Source: Christensenella sp. UBA941
Lineage (GTDB): Bacteria; Bacillota; Clostridia; Christensenellales; UBA941
Length of the DNA: 10,954 bases
NCBI GenBank assembly: GCA_002293365.1
Contig: DBDD01000048.1
Location: 1 to 10,954, forward strand
Direction of reading: 5' to 3'
Of the stretch, positions 1 to 7,067 are shown piece after piece. The translations under genes were made by a program, and so were the position numbers. The notes beneath the pieces were generated by a model. The model saw only the letters and a program-made list of their open reading frames with translations, did no database searches and was not told where the DNA came from. Numbering within the stretch: position 1 is the first letter of the stretch; the number at the start of each line of letters is the position of its first letter.

Positions 1-594
1 GCCCGTGGGGCCAGGCGTGCCCGCGCCGCCGGAAAGCGAAATAAAGTCGGACGAGCTGCCCGGCGAACCGGAAGGCCCATTCTTACCGACTTGATAAAGC
101 TTTCCTTCATAGACGATCAGCTCGCCTTGCTTGAGCTCGGGCGCGAGTGCCGGTGAATATGTAGGTACCGCGGTGCCGGTTCCGCGTCCGACCCGATCTT
201 TGTTCACAATCTCTGTATAACCGGAGCTCGGCGTTCCGGGCGCTCCGATCGGATTATTGCGGTCTACAACGTAGAGGCTTCCGTTATAGTAGATCAATTG
301 ACCTTGCGTATACTGGCTTGCCTTGCCTGGATCGTACGCTGCCGACGGCGGCTGTCCGGAGCCGCCTAGAGGCGTGTAGTCGGGGGAACTTCCGGGCGTT
401 CCAATCGGGCCGTTCTTATTCACAAGATAAGCCGCGCCGTTATAAAAAGTCAATTGTCCCTGTGTATATCCCGCGGCTTTCGACGGGTCATAAGCTATAA
501 CGGCAGCTCCGCCGGTAATAGCGGGCGAGGCTAAATAACCCCGGCAGCAGCAGTGACTGCGCCCGCAACCACATCTGGTATTATTACATGACAT
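1..594 (-). CDS. Collagen-like, Cys-rich repeat surface protein (5' part; 3' end outside window)
   Basis: The minus-strand reading frame from ATG at 594 stays open to base 1 (198 codons) with no stop, so the C-terminus lies outside the window. The start is set by AGGAGA at 601-606, six bases upstream. The N-terminus is Cys-rich (C3, C8, C10, C15-C17) and has no signal peptide. Three approximate repeats follow at residues about 35-76, 87-128 and 146-187. Each has the pattern Y-x-P...QG(Q/E)L..Y.G..Y.V..N.P.G.PG, resembling the small carbohydrate-binding fold of the CBM5/12 type, although the key tryptophans are not obvious. The frame then enters Gly-X-Y triplets (GTPGPTG), the usual start of a bacterial collagen-like stretch. 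Spore-surface collagen-like proteins such as BclA also lack classical signal peptides, so an exosporium or spore-coat role is plausible but inferred. Phage tail-fibre-like use of such repeats is an alternative. Confidence 0.75.
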   Translation of the reverse strand, partial: MSCNNTRCGCGRSHCCCRGYLASPAITGGAAVIAYDPSKAAGYTQGQLTFYNGAAYLVNKNGPIGTPGSSPDYTPLGGSGQPPSAAYDPGKASQYTQGQLIYYNGSLYVVDRNNPIGAPGTPSSGYTEIVNKDRVGRGTGTAVPTYSPALAPELKQGELIVYEGKLYQVGKNGPSGSPGSSSDFISLSGGAGTPGPTG

Positions 595-600
595 ATGTTT

Positions 601-606
601 TCTCCT
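601..606 (-). promoter_or_regulatory. Ribosome binding site of the collagen-like gene
   Basis: Reads AGGAGA on the minus strand, six bases before the ATG at 594. It supports this start for a gene whose frame has no stop inside the window. Confidence 0.7.
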
Positions 607-701
607 GCCTGTTTCAAAATTTAGCCCAATTCAGGCTAGTATGTAGCGCTCGCGCGCATAGCAAAGCTATCATCATTTTTATTCTAAAATAGGTTAAAAG
701 G

Positions 702-729
702 TGCGCAGGCGGTATTTTCCGCCTGCGCA
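702..729 (-). terminator. Hairpin terminator after the aminotransferase gene
   Basis: A perfect 11-bp stem (702-712 with 719-729) encloses a 6-base loop. On the minus strand the stem is followed by CCTTTTAACC, a short T-run, so it most likely ends transcription of the aminotransferase gene, whose stop codon is about 100 bases upstream. There is no T-run on the plus-strand side. Apart from this hairpin and a 5-bp one at 658-670, I see nothing else in the 595-831 gap. Confidence 0.65.
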
Positions 730-831
730 TGCGCCGAAGCTTTATATCCAATAGTAATTATAATGAGTTTATCGAATCTTAAGATGTGTATTGTTCCATA
801 CAATTAACTAAAAACGCTGTGGAAAACCGGC

Positions 832-2091
832 CTATTCCAACGCGGCTAATTTCGCTGCGGCGGTAAATACCTCCATAGCGCTCCTTAAATCGTCTATCGT
901 AGGGAAGCTTGGCGCGATACGTATATAGCTGTCCTCGGGATCCTTCCCGTATGGATGCGTAGCTCCCGCGTCCGTCAAGACGACGCCCGCCTCCTTGCAT
1001 AGCGCGACGATACGCTTCGCGCAGCCTTTAGGCGCGCGATAGGCCACAAAATAGCCGCCGTCCGGGCGCTGATAGTCGCCGGCTCCCAATCGCTTAAGTT
1101 CGTCCAGAGAAGCGATAACGGCGTCGAAGCGCGGCTTTAAAATAGCGGCGTGCCTCGCCATTATTGCGCGTACGCCGTCCATATCCTTTAGGAAGCGAAC
1201 ATGCCTGAGCATATTCAGCTTATCCCAGCTAATGGCCTGTTTGGATAGCTGCTTCAGCGTAAAGGCTATGTTGGCCTTCGAGGCTGCAAAGAAGGCAACC
1301 CCCGCGCCGGGGAATGTAATTTTGCTCGTCGAGCTGAAAATATACACCATGTCGGGATTGCCCGCCTGTTTGCACTCTTCCAATATGTCCAGCAGCGGAA
1401 CGTCGTTATACACATAGTGCATGGCATACGCGTTGTCGTAGAAGATTCGGAAATCCTTCGCGGCGGGCTTCAATCTCGCAAGCCGCCGTATCGTATCGTT
1501 TGAATACGTGACGCCCAGCGGATTTGAAAACTTGGGTACGCACCATATCCCCTTGACCGTTTCGTCTTTGGCGACGAGCTCTTCGACCATGTCCATGTCG
1601 GGCCCATCCTCGTTCATAGGGACGTTGATCATTTCAATGCCCAAAAACTCGCATATCGCGAAATGCCTGTCATATCCGGGCACAGGGCAAATGAACTTCG
1701 TCTTCCCTCCGCTTCCCCATGGTTTTTCGGAGCCCAGCACGCCCGTTAGCATTGCCCGGGCCATAGCGTCGTACATAAACGTCAGCGAGGACGAGCCCGC
1801 GATGATTATTTCATCCTCAGATACGTTCAAATACGCGCCAAAGAGCTTCTTCGCGTCGGCAATACCCGACAGCTCGCCGTAATTACGGCAATCCAAGCCG
1901 TCTATCGTATTAGTGTCGCTGGACGAATCGAGTATGTCCAGCATCGGCCTAGACAGCTCCAGCTGTTCTCCGCTGGGCTTGCCCCTCGCCATGTTTAGCT
2001 TTAAGCCCTTGGCCTTTAAAGCGTCGTAAGCCTTTCGCGCCTCCAAAAGATCGGGGTTCTGCGCGCCGTTAGGCAGCGTGGAATTATTCAT
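832..2091 (-). CDS. Aspartate aminotransferase, class Ic-like (PLP-dependent)
   Basis: A 419-residue cytoplasmic fold-type I PLP enzyme expected to interconvert aspartate plus 2-oxoglutarate with oxaloacetate plus glutamate. Visible family marks are NMARGKPS near the N-terminus (residues 33-40), SNPLG with N190, D219-N-A-Y222 contacting the cofactor, and SSTSK257 carrying the likely Schiff-base lysine, followed by ITFPGAG. These patterns fit the subgroup Ic aspartate aminotransferases described from Corynebacterium rather than classical AspC. The frame can be extended 12 codons to a TTG at 2127, but that stretch contains the ribosome binding site (GGAGGG, 2101-2106, nine bases before ATG 2091), so 2091 is the better start. 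It lies downstream of the LysR gene on the same strand and has its own promoter. The amino-acid substrate is inferred from the family; transamination is secure. Confidence 0.88.
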   Translation of the reverse strand: MNNSTLPNGAQNPDLLEARKAYDALKAKGLKLNMARGKPSGEQLELSRPMLDILDSSSDTNTIDGLDCRNYGELSGIADAKKLFGAYLNVSEDEIIIAGSSSLTFMYDAMARAMLTGVLGSEKPWGSGGKTKFICPVPGYDRHFAICEFLGIEMINVPMNEDGPDMDMVEELVAKDETVKGIWCVPKFSNPLGVTYSNDTIRRLARLKPAAKDFRIFYDNAYAMHYVYNDVPLLDILEECKQAGNPDMVYIFSSTSKITFPGAGVAFFAASKANIAFTLKQLSKQAISWDKLNMLRHVRFLKDMDGVRAIMARHAAILKPRFDAVIASLDELKRLGAGDYQRPDGGYFVAYRAPKGCAKRIVALCKEAGVVLTDAGATHPYGKDPEDSYIRIAPSFPTIDDLRSAMEVFTAAAKLAALE

Positions 2092-2100
2092 AACCGTACA

Positions 2101-2106
2101 CCCTCC
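2101..2106 (-). promoter_or_regulatory. Ribosome binding site that fixes the aminotransferase start
   Basis: Minus-strand GGAGGG, nine bases before the ATG at 2091. It lies inside the longer TTG-initiated frame and therefore argues against the extension to 2127. Confidence 0.75.
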
Positions 2107-2150
2107 GCTAAAAATTGTTATTCGCAAGGAATACCCGTAAACATGCTTTG

Positions 2151-2179
2151 TTTATATAGCATCCCGTTTTTTAAATCAA
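2151..2179 (-). promoter_or_regulatory. Sigma-70-type promoter of the aminotransferase gene
   Basis: On the minus strand TTGATT (plus bases 2174-2179) is followed after exactly 17 bases by TATAAA (2151-2156). This matches 4/6 and 5/6 consensus positions. Transcription would start near 2144, leaving a leader of about 50 bases before ATG 2091. It lies just after the LysR stop codon, so the aminotransferase can be expressed independently of the regulator. Confidence 0.6.
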
Positions 2180-2214
2180 ATATATTTTACCGTATACCGG
2201 CGATAATAATAGGA

Positions 2215-3168
2215 TTATACCGCGGCGGCGTCGCGTTCCGCGGCGAGCTTGAGGAACTCTTCCATCGCGAACGTAACGTATTTGCTCTTGCGGTGATAGA
2301 TATACGCGTCGCGCGAGGCCTCCGGATCGTTAATTTTATAGTATACGATATCCGGATTCGGCGGCATACGCTTTACAAGCGTATCGCTGATAAGCGTTAT
2401 ACCCATCCCGTAGCAAGCGACGCTGTAAGCCGTCGCCAGTTGGTCGAGCTCGAGTATTACATATGGCGATACGGCGCTGTTCTGGCAGATGATATCGGTT
2501 CTCTTGCGCGTATCGTTGCCCGGAGTCATAAGGATAAACGGCTCGCCGCCGAAAAGGCTGATAGGCGCGGCGGGCGTTGACGAGGCCAAGTGCTCGTCGG
2601 TTACGATATTCGCGTAGGTAAGCTGGTAGGCCCGCGCTCTGTCATTTGAAGAAAACTTCTTGTGGACGCTTAGTATAAGCTGCTCTCTAAAAAACATGTG
2701 CCTGACATATGTGGATTCGCCAAAATCATAATTGTCCATAATAAGATCGAGATTCCCGTCCATGAGCCCTTTTTCCAATTGGGACGGGCTGGCCGCGATT
2801 AGCTCCGCCTTCACAAGCGGATAACGCTGCTTGAACTGAGTTATAATAGGAGGAAGCACATACGAAGCGATAAGGAAATTCGCGCCTATCGCGATGTGTC
2901 CTGCCCGAAGCTCCCGAAGATCCTTTACGCTTGAATCGAATCTGTTCTGTACGTCCATTATCTCTTCCGCGGACTTGATGAATTCCCGCCCGCAATCCGT
3001 AAGCCGCACGGGGTTTGTGCTCCTGTCGAACAGCGGCATGCCTATACGGGCTTCGATCTTTTTAATTGCGGCGCTAAGCGCCGGCTGGCTGATATATAAA
3101 TTGGCCGCCGCCTTTGAGAAGCTCTTTTCTTTATATACTTCAAAGACATACTCCATGCCGTAGAACAT
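2215..3168 (-). CDS. LysR-family transcriptional regulator
   Basis: A 317-residue regulator of normal LysR length. The N-terminal winged helix-turn-helix covers about residues 5-63 (F-S-K-A-A-A-N-L-Y-I-S-Q-P-A-L-S-A-A-I-K recognition region at 17-36, then PLFDRS). A type 2 periplasmic-binding-protein-like effector domain fills the rest. The frame extends five codons to a GTG at 3183, but minus-strand TGAGGT (3177-3182) sits eight bases before ATG 3168, so I prefer 3168. The gene is divergent from the amino-acid symporter and upstream of the aminotransferase on its own strand, the usual arrangement for a LysR protein controlling its neighbours. The effector is probably a substrate or intermediate of the aspartate-type pathway, which is inference. 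No clear terminator follows the gene. Confidence 0.93.
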   Translation of the reverse strand: MFYGMEYVFEVYKEKSFSKAAANLYISQPALSAAIKKIEARIGMPLFDRSTNPVRLTDCGREFIKSAEEIMDVQNRFDSSVKDLRELRAGHIAIGANFLIASYVLPPIITQFKQRYPLVKAELIAASPSQLEKGLMDGNLDLIMDNYDFGESTYVRHMFFREQLILSVHKKFSSNDRARAYQLTYANIVTDEHLASSTPAAPISLFGGEPFILMTPGNDTRKRTDIICQNSAVSPYVILELDQLATAYSVACYGMGITLISDTLVKRMPPNPDIVYYKINDPEASRDAYIYHRKSKYVTFAMEEFLKLAAERDAAAV

Positions 3169-3176
3169 TTTGTCAG

Positions 3177-3182
3177 ACCTCA
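3177..3182 (-). promoter_or_regulatory. Ribosome binding site of the LysR gene
   Basis: Minus-strand TGAGGT, eight bases before ATG 3168. It overlaps the alternative GTG start at 3183, which has no such site upstream. Confidence 0.6.
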
Positions 3183-3232
3183 CTTATAAGCATTCATTTA
3201 TAGATTGAATATAAATATTAGTATTTGCTTTT

Positions 3233-3261
3233 ACTATACTACGACTGTATGCTTTTCTCAA
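3233..3261 (-). promoter_or_regulatory. Sigma-70-type promoter of the LysR gene
   Basis: Minus-strand TTGAGA (plus bases 3256-3261) and TATAGT (3233-3238) are separated by exactly 17 bases. Each matches five of six consensus positions. The expected start of transcription is near 3226, about 58 bases before ATG 3168. It points away from the symporter promoter at 3333-3361, leaving a space of about 70 bases between the two for operator sites. Confidence 0.7.
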
Positions 3262-3332
3262 CTGGAACTTTGTTCATGCTCAGGCTGTTTCAAAAAATAT
3301 GCTGTCACTGAAATCATTCTATATTTTACCTT

Positions 3333-3361
3333 TTGTTTCGAGGATGGCATTGATTTATAAT
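3333..3361 (+). promoter_or_regulatory. Promoter of the symporter gene
   Basis: A perfect TATAAT (3356-3361) lies 17 bases after TTGTTT (3333-3338). The -35 is poor (3/6), as expected for a promoter that depends on an activator such as the divergent LysR protein. The start of transcription would be near 3368. Confidence 0.6.
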
Positions 3362-3393
3362 ATTGCGGCTTATCCTTTTGGATAGGTCCAATA
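3361..3393 (+). promoter_or_regulatory. Nested inverted repeat at the symporter transcript start
   Basis: Outer arms TATTG (3361-3365) and CAATA (3389-3393) enclose inner arms TATCC (3371-3375) and GGATA (3380-3384) around a TTTT loop. It sits over and just after the predicted transcription start of the symporter, so it could be an operator or a 5' hairpin. The arms are only 5 bp each. Confidence 0.3.
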
Positions 3394-3416
3394 ATAACGT
3401 AGGAAGGTGAGATAAA

Positions 3417-4709
3417 ATGACAATTCTAGCAAGGTACAAAAAGATCGGGCTGGCCACGAAGATACTCGGCGCCATGATCTTGGGGGCAATTTTGGGGTTC
3501 GTTTTGAAAGGTTCTTACGATGTCTGGAGCTTGGTCACTACGCCGCTGGGCGACGTCTTCATTCGCCTTTTAAAGATGACGATACTGCCGCTGATCTTTT
3601 TCTCGATCGTAACGGGTATCGCCAGCGTCGCGGATCTGAAGCGGCTAAAAAAGGTCGGCGGGCGGTTCGTAATCTACTGGCTGATCGCCTCGCTCCTGTG
3701 CGCCGCAGTCGGTATCATATGGTCTTACATCATCCAGCCGGGCGTCGGCATCCAGCTCGGCGAGAAGGAAGAATATTCTACCGCGGGCGTCAATCTTATC
3801 GAAAGCCTTGTAAATTGGATACCTGACAATCCCGCCGCGTCTTTTGCCAACTTCAATATTATACAAGTCATCATCTTCGCATTGTTCCTCGGTATTGGCA
3901 TAGCGACGCTGCCTATTCCCAAGGTTAAAGAAAAGCTCGAATCGTTCTTTAGCGCCGGCAACGATATCATGACGCGTATCGTCGGTATGATTATGTCGTT
4001 CGCGCCTATCGGCGTGCTGTGCCTGATAATGAACGTTACCGGCTCGCTGGGCTCGGACGTTCTGACAGGGCTTGGCATGATGCTGGTCACGCAGTATGTC
4101 GCCTACGCGACGATCATCCTCATAATTTTGCCGGTAATCCTCAAGTTTATTGCCAAGGTCAACCCAATTCAGCATCTTAAAAACGTGTATCCCGCGATGC
4201 TGCTCGCTTTCTCGACGTGCAGCTCCAGCGCGACTCTGCCGCTGACGATGAAGTGCATGAAAGAGAATTCCGGCGTTCCCGACGAAACGGTAAACCTAAT
4301 CGCTCCGCCCGCAGCGACGATCAACATGCAGGCGTGCTGCGCGGAAATGCCGATTTACGCCGTGTTCGCAGCCCAAATGTTCGGTATCCAGCTGGGCATT
4401 GGCGAGCTTTTGATCATCTGCCTGCTTGGCGTTATCATGGCGGCGGGCGTCGCTGGCGTACCGGGCGGCGGTATCATGATGTCCGCTATCATGATGCAGG
4501 TCATGGGCCTGCCTCTGACGATCGTACCGTGGGTAGCCGGTATTTACAGGCTGATCGACATGCCGAATACCATGCTTAACGTAACGGGCGACACCGTCGG
4601 CATGGTCACCACCTCCGCTCTCATGGGCGATTTGGATCGCGACGTGTTCTACCGCTCGAATAAAAAGCACATCGTTTCGACTGACGGTGGCGTATCGAAG
4701 GATAGCTAA
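3417..4709 (+). CDS. Dicarboxylate/amino acid:cation symporter family (DAACS, GltP/GltT-like) with altered binding motifs
   Basis: A 430-residue integral membrane secondary transporter of the glutamate-transporter fold: eight membrane segments plus re-entrant hairpins HP1 (SSSATLP, residues 269-275) and HP2 (AGVPGGG). AGGAAGG (3401-3407) precedes the ATG. Compared from memory with archaeal GltPh, the amino-group ligand D381 (GltPh D394), N388 and D392 (N401, D405) and N303 (N310) are kept. The signature NMDGT is instead N303-M-Q-A-C, the side-chain-carboxylate arginine R397 is N384, HP1 arginine R276 is C268, and Na3-site residues Y89 and T92 are W88 and A91. The family is certain; aspartate or glutamate as substrate is doubtful, and a neutral amino acid or an amide is as likely. 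It is divergent from the LysR gene and followed by its own terminator, so it may be expressed apart from the downstream enzymes. Confidence 0.9.
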   Translation: MTILARYKKIGLATKILGAMILGAILGFVLKGSYDVWSLVTTPLGDVFIRLLKMTILPLIFFSIVTGIASVADLKRLKKVGGRFVIYWLIASLLCAAVGIIWSYIIQPGVGIQLGEKEEYSTAGVNLIESLVNWIPDNPAASFANFNIIQVIIFALFLGIGIATLPIPKVKEKLESFFSAGNDIMTRIVGMIMSFAPIGVLCLIMNVTGSLGSDVLTGLGMMLVTQYVAYATIILIILPVILKFIAKVNPIQHLKNVYPAMLLAFSTCSSSATLPLTMKCMKENSGVPDETVNLIAPPAATINMQACCAEMPIYAVFAAQMFGIQLGIGELLIICLLGVIMAAGVAGVPGGGIMMSAIMMQVMGLPLTIVPWVAGIYRLIDMPNTMLNVTGDTVGMVTTSALMGDLDRDVFYRSNKKHIVSTDGGVSKDS

Positions 4710-4718
4710 GTAATCCGA

Positions 4719-4780
4719 AAAGAGCTGCAGCCGCTTTTACGTGTGTACCGTCCACGGCAGCGCTGTAGCTCTTTCTTTTT
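4719..4780 (+). terminator. Rho-independent terminator after the symporter gene
   Basis: A 13-bp stem with one G-T pair (4719-4731 with 4762-4774) encloses a 30-base loop containing a small CCG/CGG hairpin. CTTTTT follows. It starts nine bases after the stop codon at 4707-4709 and would reduce, or condition, read-through into the gene at 4814. Confidence 0.75.
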
Positions 4781-4813
4781 CGTATAAACCGCGATAAAAT
4801 AAAGGAGCGCGCG

Positions 4814-5992
4814 ATGAATATTACCGATATCAAAATATCGCCAAACGCCCGGGCGCGGCTGTGCGTCGCAGGCCATGTCGGCGTGGGGCATGTACATAGC
4901 CATAGCGGCTTTACTCAGGACGATTCGGCCGGCTTTGCCGTAGCCGCGTCGATAATTAACGCGGCCTTAAAAGCGGATACCACAATCGAAAGCGTCGCCA
5001 TCAGCGAAGACGGCGAGTCCGTCAGCGTTAAAACGCGCGAAGGCGGCCTTGGGTCGGCAAAGGCGCGCCGCGGCTTTACTCCGATGGAAGCAGAGCTCAT
5101 GCAGCGCGCGGTTGGCGAAGATGGCATATTCTCCCAGGCTGTCGCCGTAAAGGCGTTCGGCCGGATGTACGGACAGGGCGTGATGGAAAGCGCCGTCGCG
5201 TTTCAAGCGGCAGTCGCGCTGGCCGTAATGGATTCGCTCGCGAAGCGCTCGGGCGGGGCTATGAAAACAGCCGACGCGAACGAGCCCGGCAAGCTCGACC
5301 GTTTTGCGGGCATCGTGCTGAATGTTGGCGGCGTAAGCTGCGCTTTCTTGCTGACTATCAACGCCACAAGCGGCGGGATCGGGCCCGACGAAGACCACGA
5401 GGGCAACACTATGCTTGGGGCGAAGGGCGAGCTGATGCGCTCGCTTGGAATAGACGGCGCGCCGGCTATCGTTTTGGAAAGCAAGGCATATATTCCGTCG
5501 ATCGCGCCGGAGCTAAACGAGCCTACTTTTTTCGTGCGCGCTCAAAATGAAGTGGATTCGGCCCTAATAGCCCGGTTGCTAATCGGCGCGTGCGACGAGC
5601 TTGGGCTCGCGCGGCGGTTTGACGACTCCGTTCTCCCGCAATCCAAGGGGCAGCTTAGAGAAGCGACCATCGGCTTCGCAAACGGACTAATCCGCCTCGC
5701 CGAAGAGCTAAAGAGCGCGGAAACGGCGCTCGAAAAGGTTCGCATCCTCGCGGAGCTCTCGAAGCTTATTAGCGAGGACGCGGGCGGCGTAACGTTTATG
5801 AGCAACGCCGTGCACGAGGTCATGCGCGGCGTCGGCATGGTTCCCGGAACGAGCGCCGTGCTGTCGCTGCTTGTAACCAAGGACGACTTCACGCGCTGGC
5901 GCGTGCCCATGCTGACGGCGGAGGACGCCGCGGCTTACTCAAAAATCGTACTTAGAGCAATTAAGCTATACTCTAAAGAAGGTGACCAATGA
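4814..5992 (+). CDS. Unrecognised 392-residue protein coupled to asparaginase
   Basis: I do not recognise this protein. The gene is clearly real: AAAGGAG (4801-4807) lies six bases before ATG 4814, codon use matches its neighbours, and its stop overlaps the asparaginase start by 4 bp (ATGA). No signal peptide or membrane segment is evident, so it is probably cytoplasmic. Two motifs look like metal-ligand or catalytic clusters: a His-rich segment (H21, H26, H28, H30 followed by D36, D37) and an acidic Gly-rich segment N183-A-T-S-G-G-I-G-P-D192-E-D194-H195-E-G-N. A third candidate is H334-E335 near the C-terminus, followed by a Gly-rich MVPGTSA. The layout loosely recalls a metal-dependent hydrolase or peptidase, but I cannot link it to M20 or any other family with confidence. 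Its context suggests a role in generating or processing an aspartate- or asparagine-type substrate. Confidence 0.85.
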   Translation: MNITDIKISPNARARLCVAGHVGVGHVHSHSGFTQDDSAGFAVAASIINAALKADTTIESVAISEDGESVSVKTREGGLGSAKARRGFTPMEAELMQRAVGEDGIFSQAVAVKAFGRMYGQGVMESAVAFQAAVALAVMDSLAKRSGGAMKTADANEPGKLDRFAGIVLNVGGVSCAFLLTINATSGGIGPDEDHEGNTMLGAKGELMRSLGIDGAPAIVLESKAYIPSIAPELNEPTFFVRAQNEVDSALIARLLIGACDELGLARRFDDSVLPQSKGQLREATIGFANGLIRLAEELKSAETALEKVRILAELSKLISEDAGGVTFMSNAVHEVMRGVGMVPGTSAVLSLLVTKDDFTRWRVPMLTAEDAAAYSKIVLRAIKLYSKEGDQ

Positions 5993-6978
5993 AAAAAATC
6001 CTTATGCTTGCGACGGGCGGCACAATAGCTTCCACGTCCGGAGACCAGGGGTTCGAGCCGACGCTTACGGGAGATCAAATGCTCTCGCTCATACCGGAGC
6101 TTGCCGAGGTCTGTGAAATCGATTGCAAGCTGGTGCTAAACTTGGACAGCTCCAACATGCAGCCGGAGGACTGGAAAACCATCGCGCGGGAAGCGTTCGA
6201 CGGGCTTCGCGAATACGACGGCATAGTCATAACGCACGGCACGGATACCATGGCCTACACCTCGTCCATACTGACGTATATGCTTTCCAACCTCTCTAAG
6301 CCCGTCATCCTAACAGGCTCCCAAATCGCTATTATGGAGCCGGAAACGGACGGCAAGCGCAATATCCTGGACGCGTTCAAGGTCGCGGCGTCCGGCTGCG
6401 CCGGGGTCTATATCGTGTTCGACGGGCTTATTATTAAAGGAGCGCGGGCCAGAAAGGTCAGTACCGTAAGCCTTCGCGCGTTTGAAAGCATCGACGCCGG
6501 GGACGCCGGGCGCATCGAAAACGGCAAGGTTATACTCGAAAGGCCGCTGCCGCCCGCAAATGGCGCTCCCCTTCTCGACGATAGCTTCATACAGGACGTA
6601 TTCCTTTTGAAGCTAATACCCGGAACACGCCCTGAAATCATCGACGTCATTGTACAAATGGGCTATCGGGGCCTTGTTATCGAAGCGTTTGGCAGCGGCG
6701 GACTGCCCTTTACGGGGCGGGATCTCATTCCCGCGGTACGGCGGGCGGCGGAATCGAATATACCTGTCGTATGCCTTACGCAATGCGATAGAGGCGGCGC
6801 GGATATGTCGGTCTATGCAGTCGGGCTGAAGTCGGACGACGCAGGCGTTATATGCGGCTATGACATGACCACGGAAGGCTCCGTTACAAAGCTCATGTGG
6901 GCGCTTGGCAAGACAAGCGACCTGCTTGAGATCAAGGATTTAATGCTTCGCAGAATTTGCGACGATATAAACTGCTAG
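5989..6978 (+). CDS. ansA: L-asparaginase, cytoplasmic type I (AnsA-like)
   Basis: A 329-residue asparaginase that hydrolyses asparagine to aspartate and ammonia. Catalytic landmarks are all present: A-T-G-G-T12-I-A-S with the nucleophilic threonine, D53-S-S-N-M binding the substrate, H-G-T85-D86-T-M-A-Y for the second triad, and the lysine in A-R-A-R-K156. There is no signal peptide, which with the sequence pattern points to the cytoplasmic type I group rather than the exported type II. Its ATG overlaps the preceding gene's TGA (ATGA, 5989-5992) and AAGGTGA lies just upstream, so translation is coupled to the unrecognised 392-residue protein. Asparagine is the default substrate. Related amides or D-asparagine are possible given the racemase two genes downstream. 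Confidence 0.93.
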   Translation: MKKILMLATGGTIASTSGDQGFEPTLTGDQMLSLIPELAEVCEIDCKLVLNLDSSNMQPEDWKTIAREAFDGLREYDGIVITHGTDTMAYTSSILTYMLSNLSKPVILTGSQIAIMEPETDGKRNILDAFKVAASGCAGVYIVFDGLIIKGARARKVSTVSLRAFESIDAGDAGRIENGKVILERPLPPANGAPLLDDSFIQDVFLLKLIPGTRPEIIDVIVQMGYRGLVIEAFGSGGLPFTGRDLIPAVRRAAESNIPVVCLTQCDRGGADMSVYAVGLKSDDAGVICGYDMTTEGSVTKLMWALGKTSDLLEIKDLMLRRICDDINC

Positions 6979-7004
6979 GTAACGCTGAATATTAATCGTA
7001 ATTC

Positions 7005-7067
7005 TGTAGGGGCGGATGGCAATCCGCCCGCAGAATGCGCCCGGGACGATTGCCATCGTCCCCTACA
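7005..7067. repeat. 63-bp nested palindrome (MITE-like small repeat)
   Basis: The outer ends are an 8-bp perfect inverted repeat, TGTAGGGG (7005-7012) and CCCCTACA (7060-7067). Taken as 25-base arms, 21 positions pair. Each arm is itself a hairpin: 8-bp stem around GGCA on the left (GGGCGGAT/ATCCGCCC), 8-bp stem around TGCC on the right (GGGACGAT/ATCGTCCC). CGCTGAA occurs on both sides (6983-6989 and 7074-7080) and may be a target duplication. The element has no coding capacity, lies in the only sizeable gap of the four-gene set, and resembles short dispersed palindromes of Clostridia. It could act as an mRNA-stability or attenuating structure between the asparaginase and PLP-enzyme genes. 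Confidence 0.7.

Noticed and set aside
2092..2127. 12-codon N-terminal extension of the aminotransferase from TTG
   Set aside because: The extension contains the GGAGGG ribosome binding site that serves ATG 2091.
2143..2580. Plus-strand open frame of 145 codons opposite the LysR gene
   Set aside because: Antisense shadow of a clear LysR gene; most of it mirrors the regulator's C-terminal codons and it shows no domain.
3645..4175. Minus-strand open frame of 176 codons opposite the symporter gene
   Set aside because: It lies wholly inside the well-supported symporter gene, has a highly charged low-complexity translation, and matches no family.
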